Positions 26,897 to 34,408 of a stretch of DNA of 64,000 nucleotides are shown here, in pieces; position 1 is the first letter of the stretch; each line of letters begins with the position of its first letter. The stretch is from Pseudorhizobium banfieldiae (GTDB lineage: Bacteria; Pseudomonadota; Alphaproteobacteria; Rhizobiales; Rhizobiaceae). The notes under the pieces were generated by a model that saw only the letters and a list, made by a program, of their open reading frames with translations, was not told the origin of the DNA and made no database searches. The DNA is taken from NCBI RefSeq assembly GCF_000967425.1, contig NZ_FO082820.1, forward strand, positions 1,612,001-1,676,000. Direction: 5' to 3'. The translations under genes were made by a program, and so were the position numbers.

Positions 26897-27706
26897 CTAT
26901 CCTCTGCGCCTGGCGATGACCAGATGGCCCGGGCTGGGTTGTCCGTCCTGCATCCGGACATTGATCTCGGTAATCTCGACGAGATCGAAACCGGTTTCGG
27001 CCAGACGTGTCCGGATATACGCCTCGGAATGCAGGAAGCGCTGGTGCGGGCCGACGATGTAGCTTCGCCCGTCAGACGCCGGGAGCGTTTCTGACGAGAA
27101 GATGAAGATGCCACCGGGCACCATGTTTTCGGCAGCGCCGAAGAAGAGCGGCTCGAGCGCGCCCAGATAGGGCAGGACATCGGTCGCGGTGATCAGGTCG
27201 AAGGGCTCGTCGTCATTGTCCTCGAGAAAATCCTCCACCTCGGCGACATAGAGCGTTTCGTAGAGATCCTTCTCGTGGGCGATCTCCACCATGTTCTCCG
27301 AGATGTCGACACCGGTGATATCGTCCACCATGTCGCGCAGCGTTCCGCCGGTCAGGCCAGTGCCGCAGCCGAGATCGAGCATGCGCTTGAAGGGGCCGAG
27401 GTTGAGTTCCTGGAGGCGCTGGCGAACAAGGACAGGGACCGCATAGCCGAGTTGCTCGACGAGAATGTCCTCGAAGCTTTCGGCATGCTGGTCGAAGAGC
27501 GTCTCCACGTAGGCGTCGGGAGCCTTCGGCGGAGCCTCGCCCCGGCCGAGTGCGGCGATGCGCACCGCGGCCCCACCATGGTCTTCCGGATCGATGGCAA
27601 GAACTTCCTGGTAGGCGGCGACGGCCGCTTCGACGTCGCCGGCCTTTTCCAGCGCAAGGGCCCGGTTATAGGCTTCGGCCAGCGCTTCCTCGTCGATCTT
27701 CTTCAT
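26897..27706 (-). CDS. TPR-containing SAM-dependent methyltransferase
   Basis: A 269-residue protein. Residues 1-50 hold a tetratricopeptide-like helix pair (AEAYNRALALEKAGDVEAAV). A class I methyltransferase domain follows: MLDLGCGTGLTGGTL is the SAM-binding motif I, and TGVDISENMVEIA is motif II. This arrangement is common in alpha-proteobacteria with no known substrate. It is divergent from the DUF2270 gene across an intergenic region that carries a stress promoter directed away from it. Confidence 0.87.
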   Translation of the reverse strand: MKKIDEEALAEAYNRALALEKAGDVEAAVAAYQEVLAIDPEDHGGAAVRIAALGRGEAPPKAPDAYVETLFDQHAESFEDILVEQLGYAVPVLVRQRLQELNLGPFKRMLDLGCGTGLTGGTLRDMVDDITGVDISENMVEIAHEKDLYETLYVAEVEDFLEDNDDEPFDLITATDVLPYLGALEPLFFGAAENMVPGGIFIFSSETLPASDGRSYIVGPHQRFLHSEAYIRTRLAETGFDLVEITEINVRMQDGQPSPGHLVIARRRG

Positions 27707-27766
27707 CGGTTTTCTCCGTCGTTGCCGCCCGCTTTAGGCGGGATAGGGACCTTTGGCAATCGCTGC

Positions 27767-27792
27767 GGAACGCAGACCGCAGCAGGATCGTT
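27767..27792 (+). promoter_or_regulatory. EcfG/RpoE2-type general stress promoter
   Basis: GGAAC (27767-27771), 17-base spacer, CGTT (27789-27792): an exact match to the EcfG-type consensus GGAAC-N16/17-CGTT of alpha-proteobacteria. The expected transcript start is about 40 bases before the DUF2270 ATG. Confidence 0.7.
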
Positions 27793-27838
27793 CATCTCTT
27801 CGGAGTGGCTCGCAGGTGGCGCGAGCGGGAGAAGGACG

Positions 27839-28561
27839 ATGGCAGTCAATCCGGTCCAGACGGCCCTGGAGGAGAACATAGAGCGGCGAGCACCTTCGCT
27901 GCCGATCACCTCGGCTGAGAAGGCCAACATGATCATCCACTACTATCGCGGCGAGATGGGGCGGATGACGAGCTGGCGCGACCGCATCGACCGGACGACC
28001 AACTGGGCAATCACCGTCGTGGCCGCGCTGCTGTCGGTATCGCTGTCGACGCCGACCGCCCACCATGGCGTCGTTCTCTTCGGCATGCTGCTGGTATCGC
28101 TTCTGCTGCTGATCGAGGCGCGGCGCTACCGGTTCTTCGACGTATACCGGGCGCGGGTGAGAAAGCTGGAGCGGCACTATTTCGCGCAGGCGCTCTTTTC
28201 GCAGGCGGACCTCAAGCCGGATTGGGCGGAGGCGATCGCCAAAAGCCTGCGGACACCATGCTTCCTGGTCAGCTATCGAGACGCGCTCTTTCGTCGGATC
28301 AGGCGAAACTACTGCTGGATGTACCTGATCCTGCTCCTCGCCTGGATGCTGAAGATCTCGACGCCGAAGCTGCTTCCGGACGAGACGGAGGCCGATGTGG
28401 TCTTCTCATGGCGAGATGCGGTGGCGAACGCGGCGTTCGGCCCGTTTCCCGGCTGGAGCGTCATCGCCGTCGTTGGCTGCTTCTATGCGTTCGTCTTCTA
28501 CGCATCGCTTCACCATGCCTCCGACGACGGCGAGCTCGCCCACGGCGAAGTGCATGTCTGA
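27839..28561 (+). CDS. DUF2270 membrane protein, predicted stress-regulated
   Basis: A 240-residue protein. After about 45 soluble residues (SAEKANMIIHYYRGEMGRMTSWRDRIDRTTNWA) come two hydrophobic helices, a cytoplasmic segment (YRFFDVYRARVRKLERHYFAQ) and two more helices ending VVGCFYAFVFYASLHH. This matches the DUF2270 layout; no function is established. The start at 27839 has GAAGGA just upstream; the open frame further up overlaps the divergent gene. An EcfG-type promoter precedes it, suggesting induction in the general stress response. Confidence 0.85.
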   Translation: MAVNPVQTALEENIERRAPSLPITSAEKANMIIHYYRGEMGRMTSWRDRIDRTTNWAITVVAALLSVSLSTPTAHHGVVLFGMLLVSLLLLIEARRYRFFDVYRARVRKLERHYFAQALFSQADLKPDWAEAIAKSLRTPCFLVSYRDALFRRIRRNYCWMYLILLLAWMLKISTPKLLPDETEADVVFSWRDAVANAAFGPFPGWSVIAVVGCFYAFVFYASLHHASDDGELAHGEVHV

Positions 28562-28571
28562 GGGCGCAGCC

Positions 28572-28838
28572 CTAATGCAGGATGAACTCGCCCTGGAGCG
28601 CGCGCCATTCGCTGGCCGAAATCATCTTCCGATGAACGTAACGCACCGAGTGCAGCGGGCCATCCAGCTTCTCCTCCCAAAATTTCAGAAAGCCCTTCAT
28701 CTCCGGGAAGTCGGGCGCGAGGTCGTAGTTCTGCCAGACATAGCTCTGGAGGAGGGTCGGGTGATCGGGCATGCGATAGAAGATCTGGGCGGTCGTCAGG
28801 CCGTAGCCCTTCAGCATCATTTCCATTTCCGCGTTCAT
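28572..28838 (-). CDS. Usg family protein
   Basis: An 88-residue protein with the Usg pattern: MLKGYGLTTAQIFYRMPDHP, LLQSYVWQNYDLAPDFPEM and LHSVRYVHRKMISASEWR. Usg proteins are conserved in alpha-proteobacteria; an old name links them to tryptophan regulation but a function is not established here. Start at Met 28838 gives the normal length; the open frame runs to 28877. It is convergent with the DUF2270 gene. Confidence 0.85.
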   Translation of the reverse strand: MNAEMEMMLKGYGLTTAQIFYRMPDHPTLLQSYVWQNYDLAPDFPEMKGFLKFWEEKLDGPLHSVRYVHRKMISASEWRALQGEFILH

Positions 28839-28956
28839 GTTGGTTCCCGCTCTTGGTTGACGACGCAGTAGCGTCATCCACAGGGGAACATGGTGCGGTT
28901 AACGAAGTCTTTAGGGGTGCGTCGCTAGAAACTTTGCCCCCGCAAGTTCCGGCAAG

Positions 28957-29787
28957 CTATCGCTTCAGGTGACGGGTGAGGCGGGCCTCCAGCCAGGCCC
29001 ATACGTGCCGAAGCGTCTCGACGATAGCGAGATAGAAGATCGCTGCCCAGAGATAGGTCTGGTAGTCGAATGTCCGCGAGAAGGCGTAACGGGTCTCGCC
29101 CATCAGGTCGTAGACCGTGACGATGGCGACGACGGCCGAGCCCTTGATCAGCAGGATGACCTCATTCCCGTAGGGTCGAAGTGCGACGATCAGCGCCTGC
29201 GGCAGGATGATCTTGCGGAGCGCCACGCTCTTTGGAAGCCCGAGTGCCGCGGCACCCTCATGCTGGCCACGGGGCACGCTCTCGATCGCACCGCGCAGGA
29301 TCTCCGCCTGGTAGGCGGCGGTGTTGAGGGTGAGCGACAGAAGCCCGCAATACCATGCCTCTCGGAAGAACCACCAGAGGCCGACGGCTTCCAGTTGCGG
29401 CCGGAAACTGCCGAGGCCGTAATAGATGAGGAAGAGCTGGGCCAGCAGCGGGGTGCCGCGGAAGACATAGACATAGGAATAGGCGATGCCGCCGATGACG
29501 CGATTGTTCGACATCCGCGCAAAGGCGAGCGGCAGAGAGAGGATGGCGCCGAGAATAACCGCCTGGCCGACCAGCGTTACCGTCGTCCAGAGACCGGAAA
29601 GATAACGTGGGCCGTAGCGGAGGAACTTCGCCTCGTCCCAGCCCGTCACCACCAGTGCCAGCATGGCGAGGGCGAGGACGGCCCAGAGACCCAGGATCAC
29701 GAGGGCCAGAATGCGCGTCGCCGTAAGGGGCTTGCGGGGGGCGGGCGGCGCCGGGCGCGCGGCAATGAGCTCCTGAGCATAGGTCAT
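28957..29787 (-). CDS. Polar amino acid ABC transporter, permease 2 (HisM/ArtM type)
   Basis: A 276-residue inner-membrane permease. One helix near residues 28-50, then five in the BPD_transp_1 domain; YVYVFRGTPLLAQLFLIYYG is the conserved start of the His/Glu/Arg/opine permease domain and VPRGQHEGAAALGLPKSVALRKI is the EAA loop that binds the ATPase. Its start overlaps the stop of the upstream permease by four bases. The larger N-terminal extension than in E. coli HisM is typical of rhizobial members. The ATPase gene is not adjacent in this window. Confidence 0.92.
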   Translation of the reverse strand: MTYAQELIAARPAPPAPRKPLTATRILALVILGLWAVLALAMLALVVTGWDEAKFLRYGPRYLSGLWTTVTLVGQAVILGAILSLPLAFARMSNNRVIGGIAYSYVYVFRGTPLLAQLFLIYYGLGSFRPQLEAVGLWWFFREAWYCGLLSLTLNTAAYQAEILRGAIESVPRGQHEGAAALGLPKSVALRKIILPQALIVALRPYGNEVILLIKGSAVVAIVTVYDLMGETRYAFSRTFDYQTYLWAAIFYLAIVETLRHVWAWLEARLTRHLKR

Positions 29788-30566
29788 CGGCGAACCTCGC
29801 CGCGGCGGGACCAGCGCTCGATGAAGCTGAGGCCAAAGGAGGAGATGATCGCCAGCGCGAGATAGAGCAGGCAAGCCAGGAAATAGAAGAAGAAGGCCTC
29901 CTTGCTGACCCGGGCCGCAACACTGGTCTGGCGGACGATATCCGACAGGCCGATGATCGAGACATAGGCGGTGTCCTTCAGGAGGATCATCCAGAGATTG
30001 CCGAGGCCCGGCAGGGCGATGCGGATGAGCTGCGGAAGGATCACCAGCGCCATCGTCCTCGACCGGTGCAGGCCGAGCGCGTCCCCCGCCTCATACTGCC
30101 CCCTCGGGATGGCGCGGAATGCCGAGAGAAGCACTTCCGACGCGTAGGAGGAAAACACCACGGCCAGCGCGATCATGCCGGCAAGGAAGGCGTTGATCTC
30201 GATGCGCTGCTCGATGCCCATCCAGCCGAGGATGGACTGGATCAGCAATTGCAGGCCGTAATAGACGATGAAGAGTGTCAGCAGTTCGGGAAGGCCCCGG
30301 AAGATCGTCGTGTATATGCCGACTGCGGCGCGCAGCAACTTGTCTTCGGACTGCGCCGCGAGCGCGATCAGGAAGCCGAGCAGGAGTCCAATGGGAAGCG
30401 TGGCGATCGCGAGAGTGACCGTCACCTTGACGCCGAAGGCGATCTCGTCGCCCCAGCCACTTGCTCCGCAACTGACAAGGCCGTCGCCAGCCAGGAGCGT
30501 GAAGATGCCGACCGGCCCGCAGAGCGGATCCAGCGCCGTGGCGAGGGCGGAGAGCCATCCGCTCAT
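29784..30566 (-). CDS. Polar amino acid ABC transporter, permease 1 (HisQ/ArtQ type)
   Basis: A 260-residue inner-membrane permease. VTVTLAIATLPIGLLLGFLIAL and TIFRGLPELLTLFIVYYGLQL match the N-terminal part of the His/Glu/Arg permease domain; IPRGQYEAGDALGLHRSRTM is the EAA loop. The N-terminal 30 residues contain an extra hydrophobic stretch. It works with the second permease, the upstream binding protein and an ATPase not found in this window. An intrinsic terminator lies between it and the binding-protein gene, probably reducing its expression. Confidence 0.92.
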   Translation of the reverse strand: MSGWLSALATALDPLCGPVGIFTLLAGDGLVSCGASGWGDEIAFGVKVTVTLAIATLPIGLLLGFLIALAAQSEDKLLRAAVGIYTTIFRGLPELLTLFIVYYGLQLLIQSILGWMGIEQRIEINAFLAGMIALAVVFSSYASEVLLSAFRAIPRGQYEAGDALGLHRSRTMALVILPQLIRIALPGLGNLWMILLKDTAYVSIIGLSDIVRQTSVAARVSKEAFFFYFLACLLYLALAIISSFGLSFIERWSRRGEVRR

Positions 30567-30612
30567 AAACTGCTTTCCCCTTGCGGCTTGGCCGCTTGTT
30601 ATCGTTGCTCTG

Positions 30613-30653
30613 TTAAAAAAGAAAATCGGCGGAAGGGCAACCCATCCGCCGAT
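30613..30653 (-). terminator. Intrinsic terminator between binding-protein and permease genes
   Basis: On the minus strand, ATCGGCGGA/TCCGCCGAT forms a perfect 9-base stem (30645-30653 with 30625-30633; 11-base loop) followed by TTTCTTTTTT. It sits after the binding-protein stop, as a partial terminator giving excess binding protein over permease. Confidence 0.88.
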
Positions 30654-30673
30654 CTTTACGGTTGGAGAATGCC

Positions 30674-31444
30674 TCAGTCGCCGTAGACGTCGAAATCAAA
30701 GTACTTGTCGTTGATTTCCTTGTACTTGCCGTTCTCGCGGATCGCGGCGATGGCGGCGGTGAACTTGTCAGCCAGGGGATCGCCCTTGCGGACGGCGATG
30801 CCGGCGCCTTCGCCGTTGATCTCCACGTCAGGCGTCAGCGGCGTCAAGATCTTGCAGCAAGCGCCGTCCTCGGACTTCACCCATTCCGAGAGCACGACCA
30901 CATCATCGATCACCGCATCGATCCGGCCGTTCTGGATGTCGAGCTTGTACTCGTCAGCCGTCGGATAAAGCTTCAGGTCGGAGTCCGGCATGTGCTTTTC
31001 GGCGTAGTTCGCATGGGTGGTCGAGGTCTGGGCGCCGAGCGTCTTGCCCTTCAGGCCTTCCAGATCGGTGATGTCGGTGTCCTTCGGGACCGCGATCGCC
31101 GGCCCGGTGTTGTAGTACTTCTTCGAGAAGTCGACCTGCTGGAGCCTCTCCGGCGTGATCGACATCGAGGCGATGATGGCGTCGAACTTCTTGGCCTGCA
31201 GCGCCGGGATCATGCCGTCCCAGTCATTGGTCACGAGTTCGCACTCCGCCTTCATTTCCTCACACAGAGCCTTGGCGATGTCGATATCGAAGCCGGTCAG
31301 TGTTCCGTCGGTCTCAAGGCTGTTGAAGGGCGGATAGGCTCCCTCGGACGCGATGACGATCTTTTCCTGAGCCGAGGCAGAACCGGCGAAAAGGGCGAAT
31401 GCTGCAATCGAAGCGGCAGCAAGAAAACGTGGTGCAATGCGCAT
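30674..31444 (-). CDS. Polar amino acid ABC transporter, periplasmic binding protein
   Basis: A 256-residue protein with signal peptide MRIAPRFLAAASIAAFALFA and predicted cleavage after ASA, then family 3 binding protein domain: IVIASEGAYPPFNSLETDG, GFDIDIAKALCEEM, and FDAIIASMSITPERLQQVDF. Together with the two permeases it would import a basic or polar amino acid or opine. CELVTNDW and ACCKIL hold four cysteines, possible disulfides. Start at 31444 has AGAGGAT upstream; the longer frame to 31516 lacks a signal peptide. Confidence 0.93.
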   Translation of the reverse strand: MRIAPRFLAAASIAAFALFAGSASAQEKIVIASEGAYPPFNSLETDGTLTGFDIDIAKALCEEMKAECELVTNDWDGMIPALQAKKFDAIIASMSITPERLQQVDFSKKYYNTGPAIAVPKDTDITDLEGLKGKTLGAQTSTTHANYAEKHMPDSDLKLYPTADEYKLDIQNGRIDAVIDDVVVLSEWVKSEDGACCKILTPLTPDVEINGEGAGIAVRKGDPLADKFTAAIAAIRENGKYKEINDKYFDFDVYGD

Positions 31445-31664
31445 GATGATCCTCTCTGTTGGCGGCCGGCGCGGTTGTTGGATTGCTCTTATCCGCGCCA
31501 GAAGCGGAGCTCTCACTCCAGCTGCAGATTTTTAGATACCGGCTGCTCGGGAATTGCAACGGCATTTTACGTGCAGGTCCATCACCTCCAGACGGTTAAG
31601 CAAAGCTAGATGCGAACCAGATGTCCATTCACCGAAGGTTCAGCGCGGTGAGGGCAAGCTTCAG

Positions 31665-31689
31665 GGAACAAAACGCGTGACGCCCCGTT
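31665..31689 (+). promoter_or_regulatory. EcfG/RpoE2-type general stress promoter
   Basis: GGAAC (31665-31669), 16-base spacer, CGTT (31686-31689) match the EcfG-type consensus. The expected transcript start is about 75 bases before the OmpA-like gene. The rest of the 326-base gap 31445-31770 shows no gene; it presumably also holds the binding-protein promoter on the other strand. Confidence 0.68.
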
Positions 31690-31770
31690 GAGCGCCCGCA
31701 CCATTGCGTACGACGTCCGGCATAAGGACGCGTGAAGAAGGGACGACAATCCCAAGTCGAGGAGAATTCG

Positions 31771-33867
31771 ATGTCCATCAAATCCAGACTGTTCGCCAGC
31801 GTTGCAGCGCCGCTCGTGTCGCTGCCGCTGATGATTCAGCCGGCCGGTGCCGTGATGCTGAAGGCACCTCTCAGCGCTGAAGCAGAAGGCGACGTCATCA
31901 AGGTTCAACAGAGATTGATCCTGCCCGACGGAACCCCGGCACCGGAAGAGGAACAGCCTCAGGAGGAGGCGCCTGCCGAGGAGCCTCCGGCCGAAGAGCC
32001 GCCCGCCGAGGAGCCACCTGCCGAGCCCGCGCCTGAACCTGCGCCGGAGTCTCAACAGGAAGCACCGGCTGAAGTGCAGCCGGAACCAGAACCGGAACCA
32101 GAACCAGAACCCGAAGTAGCCCCTGAACCGGAACCCGAGCCGGAGCCAGCACCTGAACCGGCACCAGAGCCCGAAGCTCCTGCTGAACCGGAAGCCGAGG
32201 CGCCCGAAGCTACGCCTGCACCGGAACCGGAGGCGCCCGCTGCTGAGGAAGCACCGGCTGCTGAGACAGCGCCGCAGCCCGAAGAGCAGCCAGCCGGGGA
32301 AGCTCCGGCGGAAGAAAGCGCGCCGACTACGAGCGAAAGCCCTGCGGCGGAAGAAGCGCCTGCTGAGCCGGCTCCGAGTGCTGAAGAGGCGCCTGCCACG
32401 GACGCTGCCCCTGCCGAAGAAGCTCCGGCCGAAGAAGCTCCAGCGGAGGCGCCGTCTGCTGAAGAGGCTCCAGCCGAAGAACAGCCAGCCGACGCGATCG
32501 CACCGAGCGCTGAGACACCTGCCACCGGCGAAGCGCCTGCGCCAGCCGAGGGGGGTGCCACCGATGCCGATGCGGCAGCAGCTCCGACGGCTGACCCGGC
32601 TGCCCAGACTACCGAGCCTGCGGTCGCAACGACGCCCGAGCAGGTTGAGCGCGCCCAGCAACTGGCCGAGGATCCGGCCGCGGCCGAGGAAGGCGAGACT
32701 GTCGTGCTGCCGGTCGAGAATGGCGCTGCCATCCTTGACAGCCAGAAGGAAACCACAACCACCACCACGACGACAACCACGACGACCACGACGACGGAGG
32801 CTCCGGCTGCCGACGCGCAGGCCCCGGTACAGGCGCAGTCGGCCGAGCCGGTCGCACCGCCGACGTCGGACGCGGAGGCGCAGGCGCCCTTGCAGCCGCA
32901 ATCGGTCGAGATCCGCGCCGCCACCTCCTTCGAGGGCGAGCGGATCGAGAGCGCGCCGGAATATCGTCGGATCGATGGATGGACCTATCGCGACGGCGAC
33001 GGCCGGCGTGACAGCGATCGTCGAGACCGTGACGATGCTCCGCGGTTCATCATCTCGATCGACAATCGGACTTTCGTTCGTGGCGACGATTCGCAGCGCT
33101 TCTATCGCGATGGCGGCGACGTCTATTACGAGCGTCTGCCGGGTGAGCTCTATCGCGAGGTCGTCGAGCGTCCTGGCGGTGTGCAGGTCGTCACGATCCG
33201 CAACAGCTATGGCGTCGTTGTCCAGCGGTCGCGTATCATCGATGGCGAGGAATACGTGCTCTACTACGCTCCCGAGCTCTACGAGGAGGAGGAGTATGTG
33301 TGGCGCGATCCCGGCCGGGAACTGCCGCCGATGCGCCTGACGGTGCCGGTGAGCGAATATATCATCGACACCTCCAGCGACCCGGATCGTGACTATTACG
33401 AGTTCCTGGAACTGCCGCCTGTCGAGCGCGTAGAACGCGTCTACTCGATCGATGAGGTCCGCTACTCTGCCCGTATCCGCGACAAGGCCCGCCGTATCGA
33501 TCTCGACACGATCAAGTTCGCCACCGGCAGCGCCGAAATCCCGATGAACCAGGCGACGTCGCTCCGCAAGGTCGCCGATGCGATGAAGAAGATCCTCGAC
33601 GACAATCCGGCCGAGACCTTCCTTATCGAGGGACACACCGATGCAGTCGGGTCGGATGAAAGCAATCTCATCCTGTCCGATGAGCGTGCCGAATCGGTCG
33701 CCGTGGTCCTGACGGATGCATTCGGCATCCCGCCGGAGAACCTGACGACGCAGGGTTATGGCGAGCGCTACCTGAAGATCAGGACGGAAGGACCGGAGCA
33801 GGAAAACCGCCGCGTCACGATCCGCCGGATCACGCCGCTGGTGAAGCCAGTCGCGTCCAACCAGTAA
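31771..33867 (+). CDS. OmpA-family envelope protein with long Pro/Glu/Ala region and poly-Thr tract
   Basis: A 698-residue exported protein. Signal peptide MSIKSRLFASVAAPLVSLPL with likely cleavage near AGA. Residues about 50-380 are low complexity, rich in Pro, Glu and Ala, with 15 consecutive Thr at residues 328-342. Residues 380-560 hold an Arg/Asp/Tyr-rich part (YRDGGDVYYERLPGELYREV). The last 125 residues are an OmpA_C peptidoglycan-binding domain: IKFATGSAEIPMNQATSL, FLIEGHTDAVGSDESN, LSDERAESVAVVL and NRRVTIRRI. The extended region probably spans the periplasm or wall. GAGGAGA precedes the ATG. An EcfG-type promoter upstream suggests stress induction. Confidence 0.9.
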   Translation: MSIKSRLFASVAAPLVSLPLMIQPAGAVMLKAPLSAEAEGDVIKVQQRLILPDGTPAPEEEQPQEEAPAEEPPAEEPPAEEPPAEPAPEPAPESQQEAPAEVQPEPEPEPEPEPEVAPEPEPEPEPAPEPAPEPEAPAEPEAEAPEATPAPEPEAPAAEEAPAAETAPQPEEQPAGEAPAEESAPTTSESPAAEEAPAEPAPSAEEAPATDAAPAEEAPAEEAPAEAPSAEEAPAEEQPADAIAPSAETPATGEAPAPAEGGATDADAAAAPTADPAAQTTEPAVATTPEQVERAQQLAEDPAAAEEGETVVLPVENGAAILDSQKETTTTTTTTTTTTTTTEAPAADAQAPVQAQSAEPVAPPTSDAEAQAPLQPQSVEIRAATSFEGERIESAPEYRRIDGWTYRDGDGRRDSDRRDRDDAPRFIISIDNRTFVRGDDSQRFYRDGGDVYYERLPGELYREVVERPGGVQVVTIRNSYGVVVQRSRIIDGEEYVLYYAPELYEEEEYVWRDPGRELPPMRLTVPVSEYIIDTSSDPDRDYYEFLELPPVERVERVYSIDEVRYSARIRDKARRIDLDTIKFATGSAEIPMNQATSLRKVADAMKKILDDNPAETFLIEGHTDAVGSDESNLILSDERAESVAVVLTDAFGIPPENLTTQGYGERYLKIRTEGPEQENRRVTIRRITPLVKPVASNQ
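31918..32910 (+). repeat. Low-complexity Pro/Glu/Ala-coding region
   Basis: Imperfect in-frame repeats of codons for EAPAEE, PEPEPE and similar units within the OmpA-like gene (residues about 50-380). Such repeats are prone to length variation by slippage or recombination. A 15-codon threonine run of the ACN form is at 32752-32796. Confidence 0.85.
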
Positions 33868-33887
33868 GCGTACAGTGCCTCGAATTG

Positions 33888-33918
33888 AAAAGCCGCCGGA
33901 GCGATCCGGCGGCTTTTT
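33888..33918 (+). terminator. Intrinsic terminator after OmpA-like gene
   Basis: AGCCGCCGGA (33891-33900) and TCCGGCGGCT (33905-33914) form a perfect 10-base stem with loop GCGA, preceded by AAA and followed by a T-run. Confidence 0.92.
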
Positions 33919-34006
33919 CGCGTCTCGCTGATGCTTACCGTCAACGGAATGCGTTTGAGCACGAGGTTCCGGTCATCTACGCCCTGCACCGAGGAGGAAC
34001 GATATC

Positions 34007-34408
34007 ATGCTGGAGAACAGTGGACGGTGCCTATCCGGGGCGGTGTCATTCGTCACATCAGGGCCGCTGGAGGACCTGACCGCATGTCACTGCTCGCAAT
34101 GCCGACGCCAGACCGGCCTCTACTACACGGCCACCAGGCTGAAGGTCGCCAACCTCAGGATCGCGGGAGAAGACGGCGTGCGGTGGTATCGCGCAAGCGA
34201 CCAGGCTCGGCGCGGCTTCTGCGCGACCTGCGGTTCGGCCCTGTTCTGGCAAGAGGATGATGCTGACGACATTTCGGTTCTCGCCGGTGCTTTCGACCAG
34301 CCGAGCAGCCTAACGATGGGCTGCCACATCTTCTGTGATGACAAGGCTGTTTTCTATGACCTGCCTGATGACGGGCGCCCGCGCTATCCCGGCAGTCGGG
34401 GCGACTGA
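34007..34408 (+). CDS. GFA-family zinc-binding protein
   Basis: A 133-residue protein. ACHCSQCRRQTG and RRGFCATCGSALFW hold the Cys motifs that bind zinc in the GFA (glutathione-dependent formaldehyde-activating) family; GRCLSGAVSF at the N-terminus replaces the usual CxCGxV start and has a single Cys. Family members are often misnamed; only one is experimentally tied to formaldehyde. Ribosome site GAGGAA lies upstream. Its 3' end overlaps the convergent LTA-synthase-like gene by 25 bases. Formaldehyde genes lie 20 kb away. Confidence 0.87.
   Translation: MLENSGRCLSGAVSFVTSGPLEDLTACHCSQCRRQTGLYYTATRLKVANLRIAGEDGVRWYRASDQARRGFCATCGSALFWQEDDADDISVLAGAFDQPSSLTMGCHIFCDDKAVFYDLPDDGRPRYPGSRGD

Noticed and set aside
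31606..33636. 676-residue minus-strand open frame opposite the OmpA-like gene
   Set aside because: It is the antisense of low-complexity GC-rich codons, giving Arg/Gly/Phe-rich text without any domain; the plus strand has signal peptide, OmpA domain, ribosome site and terminator.
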